Source: Bifidobacterium tsurumiense
Lineage (GTDB): Bacteria; Actinomycetota; Actinomycetes; Actinomycetales; Bifidobacteriaceae
DNA: 44,435 bases
Reading direction: 5' to 3'
Assembly: GCF_000741765.1 (NCBI RefSeq)
Contig: NZ_JGZU01000001.1
Span: 8,305-52,739 of the forward strand
This document shows positions 17,486-26,768 of the stretch, one piece after another (the first letter of the stretch is position 1; every line of letters starts with the position of its first letter). The translations under genes were made by a program, and so were the position numbers. The notes under the pieces were generated by a model. The model searched no databases. It had not been told where the DNA came from and saw nothing but the letters and a program-made list of their open reading frames with translations.

Positions 17486-18411
17486 TCGGAGGCATCCTCA
17501 TCATTCTGGCCATCGCGGGAGCAGTATGGGCGTTCACTTCCGGCAATTCCGCTGAAGCCGATACGGTTGTTGTTCCGACCTTCACGTCCACGACCACCAA
17601 GGATGCGGCTGAGGAAAAGCTCACCGCAGTCGGTTTGGTTATGGATGCGCGTCAGGATACGGATTCCACAGAGCCCGAGGGCACGTTCACCAAGCAAAGC
17701 CCTGCAGGCGGCGAGTCAGTTGCCAAGGGTTCAACGGTTATCGTGTGGTTCTCTGCAGGTCCGCAATCCGTTTCTGTGCCGGACGTCACCGATAAGAGCC
17801 AGGACGAGGCTCGAAACCTTTTGGAAGATGCTGGATTCAAGGTGTCGTCTTCAACCAAGACCGAGAACAGCGCCACCGTTGCCAAAGACAATGTCACGCG
17901 CACTGATCCGGCCGCAGGTACCGCTCAGACCAAGGGCACCACGATTACCCTGTATGTTTCCTCTGGCATGACCGAAGTCCCTGATGGCTTGGTCGGGCAA
18001 CCGCAGGATTCAGTGCTTGATACGCTCCATAAGGCTGGATTCAACACATCCGTGGTGCAGGAAAACTCCGATTCGGTCGCTTCCGGTTCTGTCACCCGCA
18101 TTGATCCAGGTTCAGGAACCTTGGTGGAGCAAGGGAGTTCCGTAACCGTGTATGTCTCCTCTGGCAAGGAGCAGGTCACTGTTCCGACCATCTATGCTGG
18201 AATGACCTATGCCCAAGCCAAAGCCTTGCTGGAGGCTGCCGGCTTGACCGCCGCCTCCTCCGACTCCAATGTCAAGGACAGCGACACAGTGACTTCGATC
18301 TCTCCGGCTGCCGGCACCAAGGTAGACAAGGGGTCCACTGTCACTCTGTCGACAAGCAGCTCGTCGAATAGCAGTTCGTCCAGCAGCGGTTCTTCATCTG
18401 AGCAGAACTAG
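17383..18411 (+). pseudogene. pknB: PknB C-terminal part: membrane span and four PASTA domains, out of frame with the kinase
   Basis: The frame is open from 17383 (just after a TGA) to 18411. It encodes a basic stop-transfer stretch (EKKRRKKR), one membrane span (about 17470-17535) and four PASTA repeats that bind muropeptides or lipid II outside the cell, then a Ser-rich tail. No ATG, GTG or TTG lies in this frame before TTG 17635, which is already inside the first PASTA repeat. Without a frame change the membrane span would therefore not be made. It overlaps the kinase frame by 103 bp. Either the gene is truly broken or the sequence has an indel error; no classic slippery heptamer is visible. 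Confidence 0.88.
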
Positions 18412-18458
18412 AGTCAGGAGAATCGTCGTTCAAGACGGCATTTATCCCGTTTGACATG

Positions 18459-18498
18459 GTTGTGGCCTGCAATACATACCGGTATTGCAGGCCACAAC
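18459..18498. terminator. Bidirectional terminator hairpin between pknB and the amidotransferase gene
   Basis: A perfect 16-bp stem: 18459-18474 pairs with 18483-18498 around an 8-base loop. It lies between convergent genes. No strong U-run follows in either direction. Confidence 0.75.
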
Positions 18499-18567
18499 TG
18501 ATATTGATGCCACCATATATAGCGCCATCGCCAGCTCAAGCGGCAAACCTCGCCTAACTGGTCCGGA

Positions 18568-19233
18568 CTATTGGACCGCCACCTTGGGCTGCAGGCCTTC
18601 GGAATTGGCAACGGCATTCGTCTGCCCACACACGGCCAGCCAATTGGCCAGAAGTCGATAGCCGTCCTCAGTCATCACCGATTCTGGATGGAATTGCACT
18701 GCGTAAAGAGGCAATTCACGGTGTCTGATGCCCTGAATAGTGTCGTCACCTTGAGCACGAGCCGTAATCACCAACTCTTGAGGCATCGTGTCCGGCTGAA
18801 TGGATAACGAGTGATATCTCGTTGCAGTCATGGGGTTGGCGACCCCCTCAAAAACGCCACCCTTCTCATGGTCGATCAGGCTGGTCTTACCGTGCATGAT
18901 CGTGGGAGCGTGACGCACATCGGCACCGTACACCTCTGCCAGCGCCTGCAAACCGAGGCATACGCCGAACATCGGCTTCTTGACCTTTGCGCATAGCCTG
19001 ATCATATCCTCGCTTATTCCGGACTCCGCAGGAGCTCCAGGACCGGGCGAAATAAGCACGCCATCATATTCATCCAATATGCCAGTGTCGCCACGACGGA
19101 GCGCTTCCACCACATCCGCGGCGTCATTGCGGATTACTGTGACATCTGCACCCAGTGTGGCCAGATATCCCACAATGGTGTAGACGAAGGAATCATAATT
19201 ATCCACCACAAGAATGCGTGCGCTATCCGTCAT
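18568..19233 (-). CDS. Glutamine amidotransferase, anthranilate/aminodeoxychorismate synthase component II (TrpG/PabA type)
   Basis: A class I amidotransferase that frees ammonia from glutamine for a chorismate-using partner. 221 aa from ATG 19233 (GGAG upstream). Motifs are ILVVDNYDSFVYTI at the N-terminus, LISPGPGAP, the nucleophile Cys in GVCLGLQAL, and the His/Glu pair in VQFHPES. Whether it serves tryptophan or folate synthesis cannot be told: no component I gene is in the window. A trpG-like gene beside pknB is common in actinobacteria. Confidence 0.93.
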   Translation of the reverse strand: MTDSARILVVDNYDSFVYTIVGYLATLGADVTVIRNDAADVVEALRRGDTGILDEYDGVLISPGPGAPAESGISEDMIRLCAKVKKPMFGVCLGLQALAEVYGADVRHAPTIMHGKTSLIDHEKGGVFEGVANPMTATRYHSLSIQPDTMPQELVITARAQGDDTIQGIRHRELPLYAVQFHPESVMTEDGYRLLANWLAVCGQTNAVANSEGLQPKVAVQ

Positions 19234-19601
19234 ATCACTCCAATCACCACAGGGATGGCCGATTAGCGTCCGCTCCCGGCAGCCAAACAGCCACATGTTC
19301 GACAGTCTACTGAAAGTCGGCTACACCTCGGTCAACTTTGCTCATATTCGCCATGCACATACGGCAACTAGGTGCAATACAGCGAACAAATAGCCGAATA
19401 TCCCTACTCCCGAGCCCAAATCAATAGGGCTATTGCCAGGCCATGCCCTCTCGGTCATATATATCTCAAGGAAGGCCTCAGAAGGCCGTGTGCGCAACTC
19501 ACATGCCGACCGCGCTCCCAGCATCCAACACCGATATCACATACAAAAGATGGTCGCTATCCCAAAGGACAGCGCGCACCGCAGTAACTACTCGCCGTGC
19601 A
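19234..19601. other. Intergenic region upstream of the amidotransferase gene
   Basis: 368 bp between the sortase stop and the amidotransferase start. It presumably carries the promoter of the latter. I see no gene or clear hairpin. Confidence 0.4.
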
Positions 19602-20828
19602 TTACACGGTCACATAACTTGACATATCACGCAGGAACGGAATGGTGGATGCCGCCCACGGGAATCCCCACTGGAAGAGCGCCGCAGCACCCGCTACCAG
19701 CAACAGAGCCATAAGCAACAAGCGTACTGGGAACACGCCCGGCTGCAGACGAGTCAGTCCGCCGTAGATGCTCAGATCCGGCTTACGGCGCTGACCCAGG
19801 CGAATGGCCCTGCGGGCCGGCCAACGCCACGCCACTGCGGCGGCGAGGAACAGCACCACATATGCAATCAGCAACATCATGATGAGCGGCTGAAGAGACT
19901 GCAGTCGAGCGACAGCGGATACTTCCTCGGTATTGGTGAATTTCACCGCGCCATTCGAATCAGTGGTGGAAAGCTCCTGCGGAATACCGTCCGACACTTT
20001 GGCCCAGTATTGCAATTCGCCGAATACGATCCAGCGATGCGTCGGGGCAGTGTACTTCGGTTCACATGTGGTCAGCGTAATCATGCGTTTGGTGGCGGCA
20101 ACAGTCGGATCTTCCGGATTCGGCGCCACAACATAGGTATCTTCAGGCAACACGATCTTATAACTGGTGTATTTGTATACATACCAGTAATCCTGAGTAC
20201 GAACCACAATAGAATCGCCCTCTTGCATCTTATCCACATCGCCCAAGGGCTGACCGTATCCGGTACGGTGACCTGCAACGGCAAAATTGCCCAATTCGCC
20301 AGGCAATTGGGAATCGGGATAATGCCCCATGCCATGCTTATTCAGCTGTTCCGCATCAGTTCCTTCCACGATATTGCGCACCCATTGGTTGCCAAAACGA
20401 GGTATGTAAATCTCAGCTATCAGATCACCGTTCTGCGGATTTTCTGGCTGAACTGGCGGATCGCCTTCTTGGGCCGCTGCGATAGAAGTGCTATCAGAGG
20501 CTGTGGGATCTGACCAACCTACGGACTGGCGCGTCTCATTCTGGATGTGTTCCGCTTCCACTCCTGTCCACCACAGCTGCCAGACCACATACAGTCCGCA
20601 AATCAATCCCAGCGTGACGAGGATTTCTGCAACGATGCCGACGACTTGCCATCCCCAGCCGCCAGAACGGCGATTCTGTGGTCTGCGAGAAACCCCAGCA
20701 GCGGCTGCTGCACTATTCGCCGATGATGGGTCATCATTGCCATCGGAGATGTTGTTTGGCTCTGCAAACTGTCCCAACTCATCTACCGAGTCCAATGACG
20801 AGGAATGCTGTCCCGAAGCATGTTTCAT
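19602..20828 (-). CDS. Sortase (class E-like) with extra membrane spans
   Basis: A membrane transpeptidase attaching proteins to the cell wall. 408 aa: a polar, low-complexity N-terminus, one span near residues 62-88, then a sortase domain with His in VAGHRTGYG, catalytic Cys in ITLTTCEPKYTAPTHR, and the following Arg. Two more hydrophobic segments lie near residues 315-340 and 370-395. The TLTTC form points to class E, the housekeeping sortase of many actinobacteria. Its start overlaps the DUF881 gene stop (ATGA). No LPXTG-type substrate gene lies in the window. Confidence 0.92.
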   Translation of the reverse strand: MKHASGQHSSSLDSVDELGQFAEPNNISDGNDDPSSANSAAAAAGVSRRPQNRRSGGWGWQVVGIVAEILVTLGLICGLYVVWQLWWTGVEAEHIQNETRQSVGWSDPTASDSTSIAAAQEGDPPVQPENPQNGDLIAEIYIPRFGNQWVRNIVEGTDAEQLNKHGMGHYPDSQLPGELGNFAVAGHRTGYGQPLGDVDKMQEGDSIVVRTQDYWYVYKYTSYKIVLPEDTYVVAPNPEDPTVAATKRMITLTTCEPKYTAPTHRWIVFGELQYWAKVSDGIPQELSTTDSNGAVKFTNTEEVSAVARLQSLQPLIMMLLIAYVVLFLAAAVAWRWPARRAIRLGQRRKPDLSIYGGLTRLQPGVFPVRLLLMALLLVAGAAALFQWGFPWAASTIPFLRDMSSYVTV

Positions 20829-21589
20829 CAGTTACCTTCGCTTTCGTCCTTGCTCACTGTGGCATAGCGCAGTGGCTGCAGCAACGCCGCGGATTCGGGG
20901 AAATCCAAAGTGTCTTTGGTTTCCACCTTCCAACCCAACCCGAATGCGCTGACATATTGTTTATATATGGTGATGGCCTGAGATTGATTCAATGCATCAA
21001 TCATGCCGTCTGAAGAGCCTATTGCTGAAATCGTGTACGGCGGGGAATATTGCTTTCCTTGCAACATCAGCACATTGCCGATGCATAGCACTGCCGAATT
21101 CGCCAGAACACGCTGATCCTGGATCATCATGGATTCGGCTCCGCCTGCCCACAGTGCATTCACCACTGCCTCGATATCCTGTTGGTGAATCACATAATCA
21201 TTGATATTGGCAGTGGATCCGGAATCCCCCACCATATTTTCCCACAGAGGGGAATCATCCAAGGTGACTGTGACACCTGGGCCTTGCACAGCCGGCAAAA
21301 CCGTGCTGGAACCCGCATCTTCACTGGCATCGGTACTGCTGCTGTTATCCCCTGCCAAAGTATCCAGCGCGTTGATTTTGGAATTCAGATCGTTGATTTC
21401 CTTCTGCAATTCATCCACTCTCTGCACCCGCTGCTCAATCAGCTGCGCAGTGTCAGAAGTGACTGTTGCCGTGCGATTCACGCGCACATTGGTCATGAGC
21501 AGATAACCGGAAAAAGCGACCACGACGAACACGGCCAAGCTGCCCATCACAGAGTGCTTGACGCCATGCTTTCCGGTGCGTTTCGCCAT
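20828..21589 (-). CDS. DUF881 family membrane-anchored protein
   Basis: 253 aa. A basic N-terminus and one membrane span (residues ~15-33), then a coiled-coil-like region (LIEQRVQRVDELQKEINDL, residues 46-70) and a DUF881 domain (QGPGVTVTLDDSP; IVNNYVIHQQDIEAVVNALW-like block). Members sit near sortase and division genes in actinobacteria and Firmicutes; their function is unknown. I chose ATG 21589 with AAGGA upstream, over GTG 21607. It is translationally coupled to the sortase. Confidence 0.9.
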   Translation of the reverse strand: MAKRTGKHGVKHSVMGSLAVFVVVAFSGYLLMTNVRVNRTATVTSDTAQLIEQRVQRVDELQKEINDLNSKINALDTLAGDNSSSTDASEDAGSSTVLPAVQGPGVTVTLDDSPLWENMVGDSGSTANINDYVIHQQDIEAVVNALWAGGAESMMIQDQRVLANSAVLCIGNVLMLQGKQYSPPYTISAIGSSDGMIDALNQSQAITIYKQYVSAFGLGWKVETKDTLDFPESAALLQPLRYATVSKDESEGN

Positions 21590-21676
21590 AATATCCGATT
21601 CCTTCACGCCGTTATTCGCTGGTTTCGAGTCTAACCACTATTATGACTTTTAGCCTATTGAATGGAGACTACGCTA

Positions 21677-22111
21677 ATGGCTGATGAAGAGCTGCACGAG
21701 AACACCGCAACCGCGGATGACGCTGAGCAAGTTGACGAGGCTGTAACCGACGTTGCAGATACGTCAGATGTTGATGAGTCGGACGACGATGTTTACGGCT
21801 TCCCGATGGAGAAGGTCGAGGCCGTGCTGAATGCCACTGTGGACAAGTCTGAAGTCACTCCACAGATGCGCCGCATGATGCAACGCCAAGCCGAAAACAC
21901 TCGCCGCGTGGAGGATTCGATTAAGGGGACCAAAGCCAATCCGGCATGGTTCGTTCCTCTGTTCTGCGCTTTGATGATTATCGGTCTGGTCTGGGCGGTG
22001 ACCTACTACCTGACCGGCAATTACCCGATCCCTGGTATCGGCGCATGGAATCTGGCCATCGCATTCGCGATTATCATGGTCGGCTTCCTGATGACCATGT
22101 GGTGGCGCTAA
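21677..22111 (+). CDS. crgA: Cell division protein CrgA
   Basis: A small actinobacterial membrane protein that interacts with FtsZ, FtsQ, FtsI and other division proteins. 144 aa. A long acidic N-terminus (~residues 1-45) precedes the conserved part, which has KANPAWFVPLFCALMIIGL and ends in MTMWWR; two membrane spans lie near residues 87-108 and 122-140. I chose ATG 21677 (GGAG upstream); ATG 21662 in the same frame has no ribosome site. Divergent from DUF881. Confidence 0.93.
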   Translation: MADEELHENTATADDAEQVDEAVTDVADTSDVDESDDDVYGFPMEKVEAVLNATVDKSEVTPQMRRMMQRQAENTRRVEDSIKGTKANPAWFVPLFCALMIIGLVWAVTYYLTGNYPIPGIGAWNLAIAFAIIMVGFLMTMWWR

Positions 22112-22139
22112 AAACTCCCAACGTAGTTCCACTCTGAAT

Positions 22140-22178
22140 ACCGTGCGTATGGTGATGAAACGCCATGCGCACGGTTTC
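22140..22178 (+). terminator. Terminator after crgA
   Basis: A 13-bp stem: 22140-22152 (accgtgcgtatgg) pairs with 22163-22175, followed by a short T-rich stretch. It is 28 bp past the crgA stop. Confidence 0.65.
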
Positions 22179-22298
22179 GTGTACTCTTTTGGGGTTTTCC
22201 GACGCCATTAGCCCCCATTAGCCAATCTTCCACATAGTCTTCGGATCAGATCCGTCTCTCGCGAATCTTTGGACCTCATCGCAACGATGCGCAGCCCG

Positions 22299-23645
22299 TT
22301 ACAACCGATGCGTGCGGATAACGCAATGTCTCCCGTCACGATCGGTTGCGGCAAAGAGATAGGCAGAGCCACCGTCGCGCAAGCGCAGTTTTGCACGCAG
22401 CTGCTGCACGCTGAGCGGGAAGTTGCGCGTGGCGATATTCGCATGGGTCAGATCTGAGACAAGCGAGCGCAGTTCGCGCTTATTCATGGTGCTGACGGCT
22501 TCTATGGCAAAGCCACGGCCTGGGAAGTCTTCAATGGGCGTATTGCTGACAAATAGGTGGCTGTTGGTGCTTACTGGTGCTGCAGGGTAGCGTTCGGACA
22601 CGATATCGAAGGCGCCCGCTTTCATAAGCGAGGCATTGGGTTCATAGAGATATTGTTGCTGTTCGAGTGGCTCTCGTTGCGTGGCCGCCTCTGCTTGGAT
22701 GTTTGCGGGCGTGCTTTGCATCAGGCCGTTCCATTCATAGGCCACGATGCTGCTGTCGTTGACGCATACCATATGTACTGGCTGGTCGGGTTGGTGGTCG
22801 TTGCGCAGGACCAGCAGCAGTTCTTTGCATTCGTTGCCTGTTGAGACTATGTGTATTTCGCTTACTGCGCCTTGGAAGTCTTCTGCGGTTTTCCGCCAGT
22901 CGAGCATCGGAGAGAGTTTGAGCATGACTATTGGGGCTATTGCGAGCATTCTGCGATGCAGTGCGAGCACATCCGGTGTGCAGTCTGCTATGGCATATGT
23001 GCGCGAGCCGTGTGAATCGCGCCTTGCGGGGTCTGCGAATATGAGCGATAGCCGCTGGTTGCGCTCTTCCAAATCGGCCAGTAGCTCTTCGGCGTCGCCA
23101 TTGCGAATGACCGTCTGATTAAGGCCGAGGATATTCATATTGTGCTGTGCTATTTCGCAGAGATGCGGTTGGCGTTCGACATATATTGCCGTGGTGAATT
23201 GCCGTGCCATATATGAAAAGTCCACCCCGAAGCCGCCTGTGATATCGGCCATGCTACTGGACTGTGCTTCGGCTTCGGCAGGGTTCGATATTTGATTCGC
23301 ATTCAGTGAGTCATTGTCATCGTCTTCGGGTTTTGTGATGCTGCTGTCAGGCAGTGGCTTGGAACCGTCCTGATTGTCGCGCAGGATGCGTTGAGCGAGC
23401 TTGGCTTTGTATTGTGCCGTGAATTGCGAGGAGCATTGTTCCATCGAGATATGCGGCGGATAGATGATGCCATCGTGTTCCGCCCACTGTGGAAGCTTAT
23501 GTTGTGCGGTTTGCCAGCCCGCGATCTGATCCAGGGCAAAGGGCAGATCCAGACCATCGGTGCGTTTGGCTTGTAAAGCGAGCGCTCTGACGTCCTCATG
23601 CCTGTGCGCTTTGATGAATGCTTGGGTCTGCGTGCTGATTTCCAC
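22299..23645 (-). CDS. Class I SAM-dependent methyltransferase with THUMP-like domain
   Basis: 448 aa from GTG 23645. A helical N-terminus (TQAFIKAHRHEDVRALALQA) is followed by a Rossmann methyltransferase core with SAM motif DITGGFGVDFSYMA, an acidic end of strand 2 (IYVERQ) and IFADPARRD. The C-terminal THUMP-like part ends in the HCVIRTHRL tail. Family members are predicted nucleic-acid methyltransferases; the substrate is unknown. The linker near residues 110-135 is unusually polar (PEDDDNDSLNANQISN). The start is uncertain: no strong ribosome site, but similarity to the family seems to begin here. Confidence 0.82.
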   Translation of the reverse strand: MEISTQTQAFIKAHRHEDVRALALQAKRTDGLDLPFALDQIAGWQTAQHKLPQWAEHDGIIYPPHISMEQCSSQFTAQYKAKLAQRILRDNQDGSKPLPDSSITKPEDDDNDSLNANQISNPAEAEAQSSSMADITGGFGVDFSYMARQFTTAIYVERQPHLCEIAQHNMNILGLNQTVIRNGDAEELLADLEERNQRLSLIFADPARRDSHGSRTYAIADCTPDVLALHRRMLAIAPIVMLKLSPMLDWRKTAEDFQGAVSEIHIVSTGNECKELLLVLRNDHQPDQPVHMVCVNDSSIVAYEWNGLMQSTPANIQAEAATQREPLEQQQYLYEPNASLMKAGAFDIVSERYPAAPVSTNSHLFVSNTPIEDFPGRGFAIEAVSTMNKRELRSLVSDLTHANIATRNFPLSVQQLRAKLRLRDGGSAYLFAATDRDGRHCVIRTHRL

Positions 23646-23885
23646 GAATGCTATTCTACGGAACCATCGGTATGCGCATGCTATTAGCACCGCGCGTAAT
23701 CGGCCATTATGCCGCCCTCTGCACCTGTGTCCCTTGCGTGATACTGACACATACACAGCCGGAGTGCAACCATATCAACGGCTCGTGCATAGTGCCGGGG
23801 CGTGTTTCCCTGTCGTGCACAGAACGCAGACATAAACATACTCATGCGCAGTCCTTAAAGGAATGGCCCTGTGGATTTGCATCCT

Positions 23886-24740
23886 CTACTGGTGGCGTCC
23901 GTAATTCACATTCACGAGTGCGGTGAGTCCCAATACCCACTTGGGCACATTGAGGAAGCTTTTGTTCTGATCCAGCTGGGCTATGGCGGCCATATCCTCT
24001 TCGGTTAATTCGAAGTCGAAAATATTGAAGTTGGAATCGATATGTGCCGGATTCTTTGATCCTGGGATGACGATATTGCCTGCTTGAATATGCCAGCGCA
24101 GGATGACCTGCACCACTGATTTGTGATATCGTTCGGCCAATTCTTTGAAAATGGGCTCATTGAGTACCTTGGAATTGGCCGATCCGAGTGGATACCAGGC
24201 TTCCATGGCGATACCGAGTTTGGAGAGTCGAGCCCGTGACTCATGTCTTTGCCAGTATGGGTGGCTTTCCGCTTGCACAAGCGCCGGCTTGATCGTGGCC
24301 TGATCGAGGATGCGATCCAGATCCTTGTCGATGAAATTCGACAGGCCTATGGACTTCACCTTTCCTGCCCTTACCGCATCTTCCAGCGCTACCCATGCCT
24401 CGGTGTACTTGCCGACTGGCTGGTGAAGGAGCAACAAGTCCAAATAGTCCACATTCAGTCGGTGCAGCGTGGAATCGATGGCTTTGGCGGCTTTGTCTTT
24501 GCGGTAATTGGACGGCCATATCTTCGACGTGAGGAATATTTCCTCTCTTGGCACGCCGGACTCGGCTATGCCTTGGCCGACGGCCTTTTCATTCATGTAG
24601 AAATTCGCGGTATCAATAAGCCGATATCCATGCCGCAATGCGCGGGCTACGGATTGACGCGCTTCCTCGGAGCTGAGCCGATAGGTTCCCAAACCGAGTG
24701 TTGGTATATTCTCGCCATTGGACAAGGTCACATATTTCAT
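23886..24740 (-). CDS. Aldo/keto reductase
   Basis: An NADPH-dependent carbonyl reductase, cytosolic, 284 aa. The full catalytic tetrad is present: Asp43, Tyr48, Lys73 and His106 (LIDTANFY, TSKIWPSNY, LLLLHQPVG). The NADP-binding IPGSKNPAHI is near residue 230. I chose ATG 24740 with AAGGAGAG upstream; the frame stays open to 24839 without family-like sequence. It belongs to the 2,5-diketo-gluconate reductase-like group; the physiological substrate is not evident. Confidence 0.93.
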   Translation of the reverse strand: MKYVTLSNGENIPTLGLGTYRLSSEEARQSVARALRHGYRLIDTANFYMNEKAVGQGIAESGVPREEIFLTSKIWPSNYRKDKAAKAIDSTLHRLNVDYLDLLLLHQPVGKYTEAWVALEDAVRAGKVKSIGLSNFIDKDLDRILDQATIKPALVQAESHPYWQRHESRARLSKLGIAMEAWYPLGSANSKVLNEPIFKELAERYHKSVVQVILRWHIQAGNIVIPGSKNPAHIDSNFNIFDFELTEEDMAAIAQLDQNKSFLNVPKWVLGLTALVNVNYGRHQ

Positions 24741-25420
24741 CGCGTTGACTCTCCTTATGCCGAGGCGCATACGGCCAATGCATTGTGCTCCTGTTGCCCG
24801 TTCACATGCATGTTGCCGTAATGCTGCGGCTTTCCGCATTCAGAAGGTGTTTCATATGAACGTTGTATTGCTCGCATTCAGACACAGGGCATATCGTTTC
24901 TGCTGTTTTGCTTTCTCACTCTACTCTGCGCACTATGAAGTGGGACTGGATTCCGGCCAGTTCCGCATATCGCATAATTGCGCTGGTAGCGGCGCATGGG
25001 AGTATTGGGTTTGCGATACAAGCTGCATGCGATCCATTCCGTGAATCCCTTTGGCTATCCGCTCAGACCGTGATCAGCAGGTTCACACGGATAGCCATGG
25101 GAGCAGTCGGAAATGCGTCCGGCACTCCTCCTCTATCTCCGCTTAGCGCATCCACACGGACAGCGCCTTTTCCTGTGTATGCCGGGAGTTACACACTGTA
25201 CCCGGTAAATTGTGGATAAGTACTATCCACATTATCCACAAACTATCATGCCTGAAAATTGGGGAAAAGTGGATATCTCTGTGGATAACTTAGAGGGTTT
25301 CCCCACAACTATCCCCCGCTTATACCCACACTATCCACATGCTTGTCCACAATTGTGGAAAACTACATCACTGTAATTTACCTTGTGAGCAATGGCGCCG
25401 AATTGCATACGGAAATCCCG
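24741..25420. other. 680-bp intergenic region containing the DnaA-box cluster
   Basis: Left part (24741-25200): I see no gene; a plus-strand ORF from ~24931 lacks a ribosome site and any family features. Right part: the DnaA-box cluster given separately. Confidence 0.5.
25211..25362. other. oriC: Dense cluster of DnaA boxes (candidate replication origin or DnaA-titration site)
   Basis: Within about 150 bp there are three perfect boxes: 25232-25240 (ttatccaca) on the plus strand, and 25211-25219 and 25280-25288 (tgtggataa) on the minus strand. Four more differ by one base: 25223-25231 and 25331-25339 (ctatccaca), 25343-25351 (ttgtccaca) and 25354-25362 (tgtggaaaa). Weaker ones lie at 25268-25276 and 25299-25307. 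Such density and mixed orientation are typical of an origin. dnaA, dnaN and rpmH are not in the window, so it is either oriC apart from dnaA or a datA-like DnaA-binding locus. Confidence 0.7.
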
Positions 25421-26116
25421 CTACAACAGCACCAGTGCCACCACAAGGAGACAGGTCACCGTGCCCCCATACACCCACATGCGCCTGGTGAATGACCATT
25501 TTCTCCATGCCGGGACTCCCGAAACTAGCAGCCACGTGAGGACGCCGCCAATAATGAATCCGCCCACATGTGCCTGCCATGCAATATTCGGAATCACAAG
25601 AGGCAGAGCAAAGTTCACTGCCATCCAAATCAGCATGGAACGAATATCAGCTCCGATGCGGCGGAATACCACCAATAGTGCAGCAAATAATCCGAAAAGC
25701 GCCCCCGATGCGCCATATGCCGACATCGCCCAATTGCCAGTAATAGTGCACCATGCACTGATTCCGACCGCGGCTCCCAAGCCGGAAATCACATATAACG
25801 CAAGATAACGCCAATGCCCCATCATGCGTTCCAAAACAGGGCCCACCGACCACAAAGCAACCATATTAAACAGGATGTGCATAAGATTCGGCGCATGCAC
25901 AAACATGGAGCTAAACCAAGTCCACGGCTCGATATGCACATATGCCGGTGCATATACCAAAGGAGACATAAGCCGCGCGAAGAGAGTCGGAGACAACATA
26001 TATGTGAGCATCTCCACAATCCAAACGGCCACGCATACTGCGATAATCGCGACGGTGATAACCGGACCTCCGGAGCGCCATTGCGCCTCAATTGTTCGTC
26101 TGTCGATACGTTGCAT
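25421..26116 (-). CDS. Rhomboid family intramembrane serine protease
   Basis: 231 aa with about six membrane spans. The catalytic Ser lies in YGASGALFGL and the His in IAWQAHVGGFIIGG; the HILFNMVALWSVGP block also fits the family. It cleaves membrane-spanning substrates within the bilayer; the natural substrate is unknown. ATG 26116 has only a weak upstream AAG. It is transcribed toward the DnaA-box cluster. Confidence 0.93.
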   Translation of the reverse strand: MQRIDRRTIEAQWRSGGPVITVAIIAVCVAVWIVEMLTYMLSPTLFARLMSPLVYAPAYVHIEPWTWFSSMFVHAPNLMHILFNMVALWSVGPVLERMMGHWRYLALYVISGLGAAVGISAWCTITGNWAMSAYGASGALFGLFAALLVVFRRIGADIRSMLIWMAVNFALPLVIPNIAWQAHVGGFIIGGVLTWLLVSGVPAWRKWSFTRRMWVYGGTVTCLLVVALVLL

Positions 26117-26264
26117 ACGCTTACTTTAGCCGCTATCTTTCCGCAGCTTCTTTGCCGGCTTACAGCAATGCATAACGTCCACTCAATCGTTACAAACGGG
26201 GAACTAAGATAGAAGATAGAGTTGACTTGAATGGGCAGTCAGCGTAACCGGGAAAGGAGCCGTC

Positions 26265-26486
26265 ATGGAACGCAAGTCCAACGGTTGGAAATTCTTCGCA
26301 CTACTCTTCGGCGGTCTGCTCGCTGCAGTTATCGGACTGTACATCTACAAGCAGCAGAACCCTGATTACGATCCTTGGGAGGAGCCATGGGAGAATAGCT
26401 CTTCTCCTGTGGATCTGGGCTTGTCCAAGGACGAGGACGAGAGCGACGAAGAAGAAGAGGCCGCTCCGGCGGTAGAAGCCGCATGA
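26265..26486 (+). CDS. Small single-span membrane protein with acidic tail
   Basis: 73 aa with a strong AAAGGAG site. A short basic N-terminus (MERKSNGWK), one span at ~residues 9-28, then a very acidic cytosolic or external tail (SKDEDESDEEEEAAPAVEAA). A terminator follows directly, so it is a one-gene unit. No function is known to me; it is likely conserved in relatives, judged by the good start and codon use. Confidence 0.8.
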   Translation: MERKSNGWKFFALLFGGLLAAVIGLYIYKQQNPDYDPWEEPWENSSSPVDLGLSKDEDESDEEEEAAPAVEAA

Positions 26487-26509
26487 GATTTCTCACAACA
26501 CAACCGTTT

Positions 26510-26547
26510 AGCCGGCGCTGGGCATTGATTGCCCCGCCGGCTTTTTG
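26510..26547 (+). terminator. Rho-independent terminator
   Basis: A GC-rich hairpin (26510-26523 with 26531-26542, one bulge) followed by TTTTT, 24 bp after the small membrane-protein gene. Confidence 0.8.
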
Positions 26548-26668
26548 CTACCCATCAATGGAATGGCTTTTGATCGCGATAACCAACCGGCAAACACAAT
26601 GGCTTGGCAACATGCGAAATATGGAACTATGCGCAATGCAAGGCGAAGACAATGACACCGTAAATATC

Positions 26669-26709
26669 AATAGGCCGCGCGAATCCGAATGAATTCACGC
26701 GGCCTATTG
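26669..26709 (-). terminator. Terminator hairpin downstream of glgP
   Basis: 26669-26684 pairs with 26692-26708 (aataggccgcg against cgcggcctatt, with one bulge). It is about 60 bp past the glgP stop on the minus strand. Confidence 0.65.
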
Positions 26710-26768
26710 AGGTCGGATCAGGCTTCAACCGCTCATCCGGCAGCAGAGCCCGTGCGCATCGTTCTCAC

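Noticed and set aside
24931..25219. Plus-strand ORF in the intergenic region left of the DnaA boxes
   Set aside because: No ribosome site, no motifs, and it runs into the box cluster; better read as non-coding.
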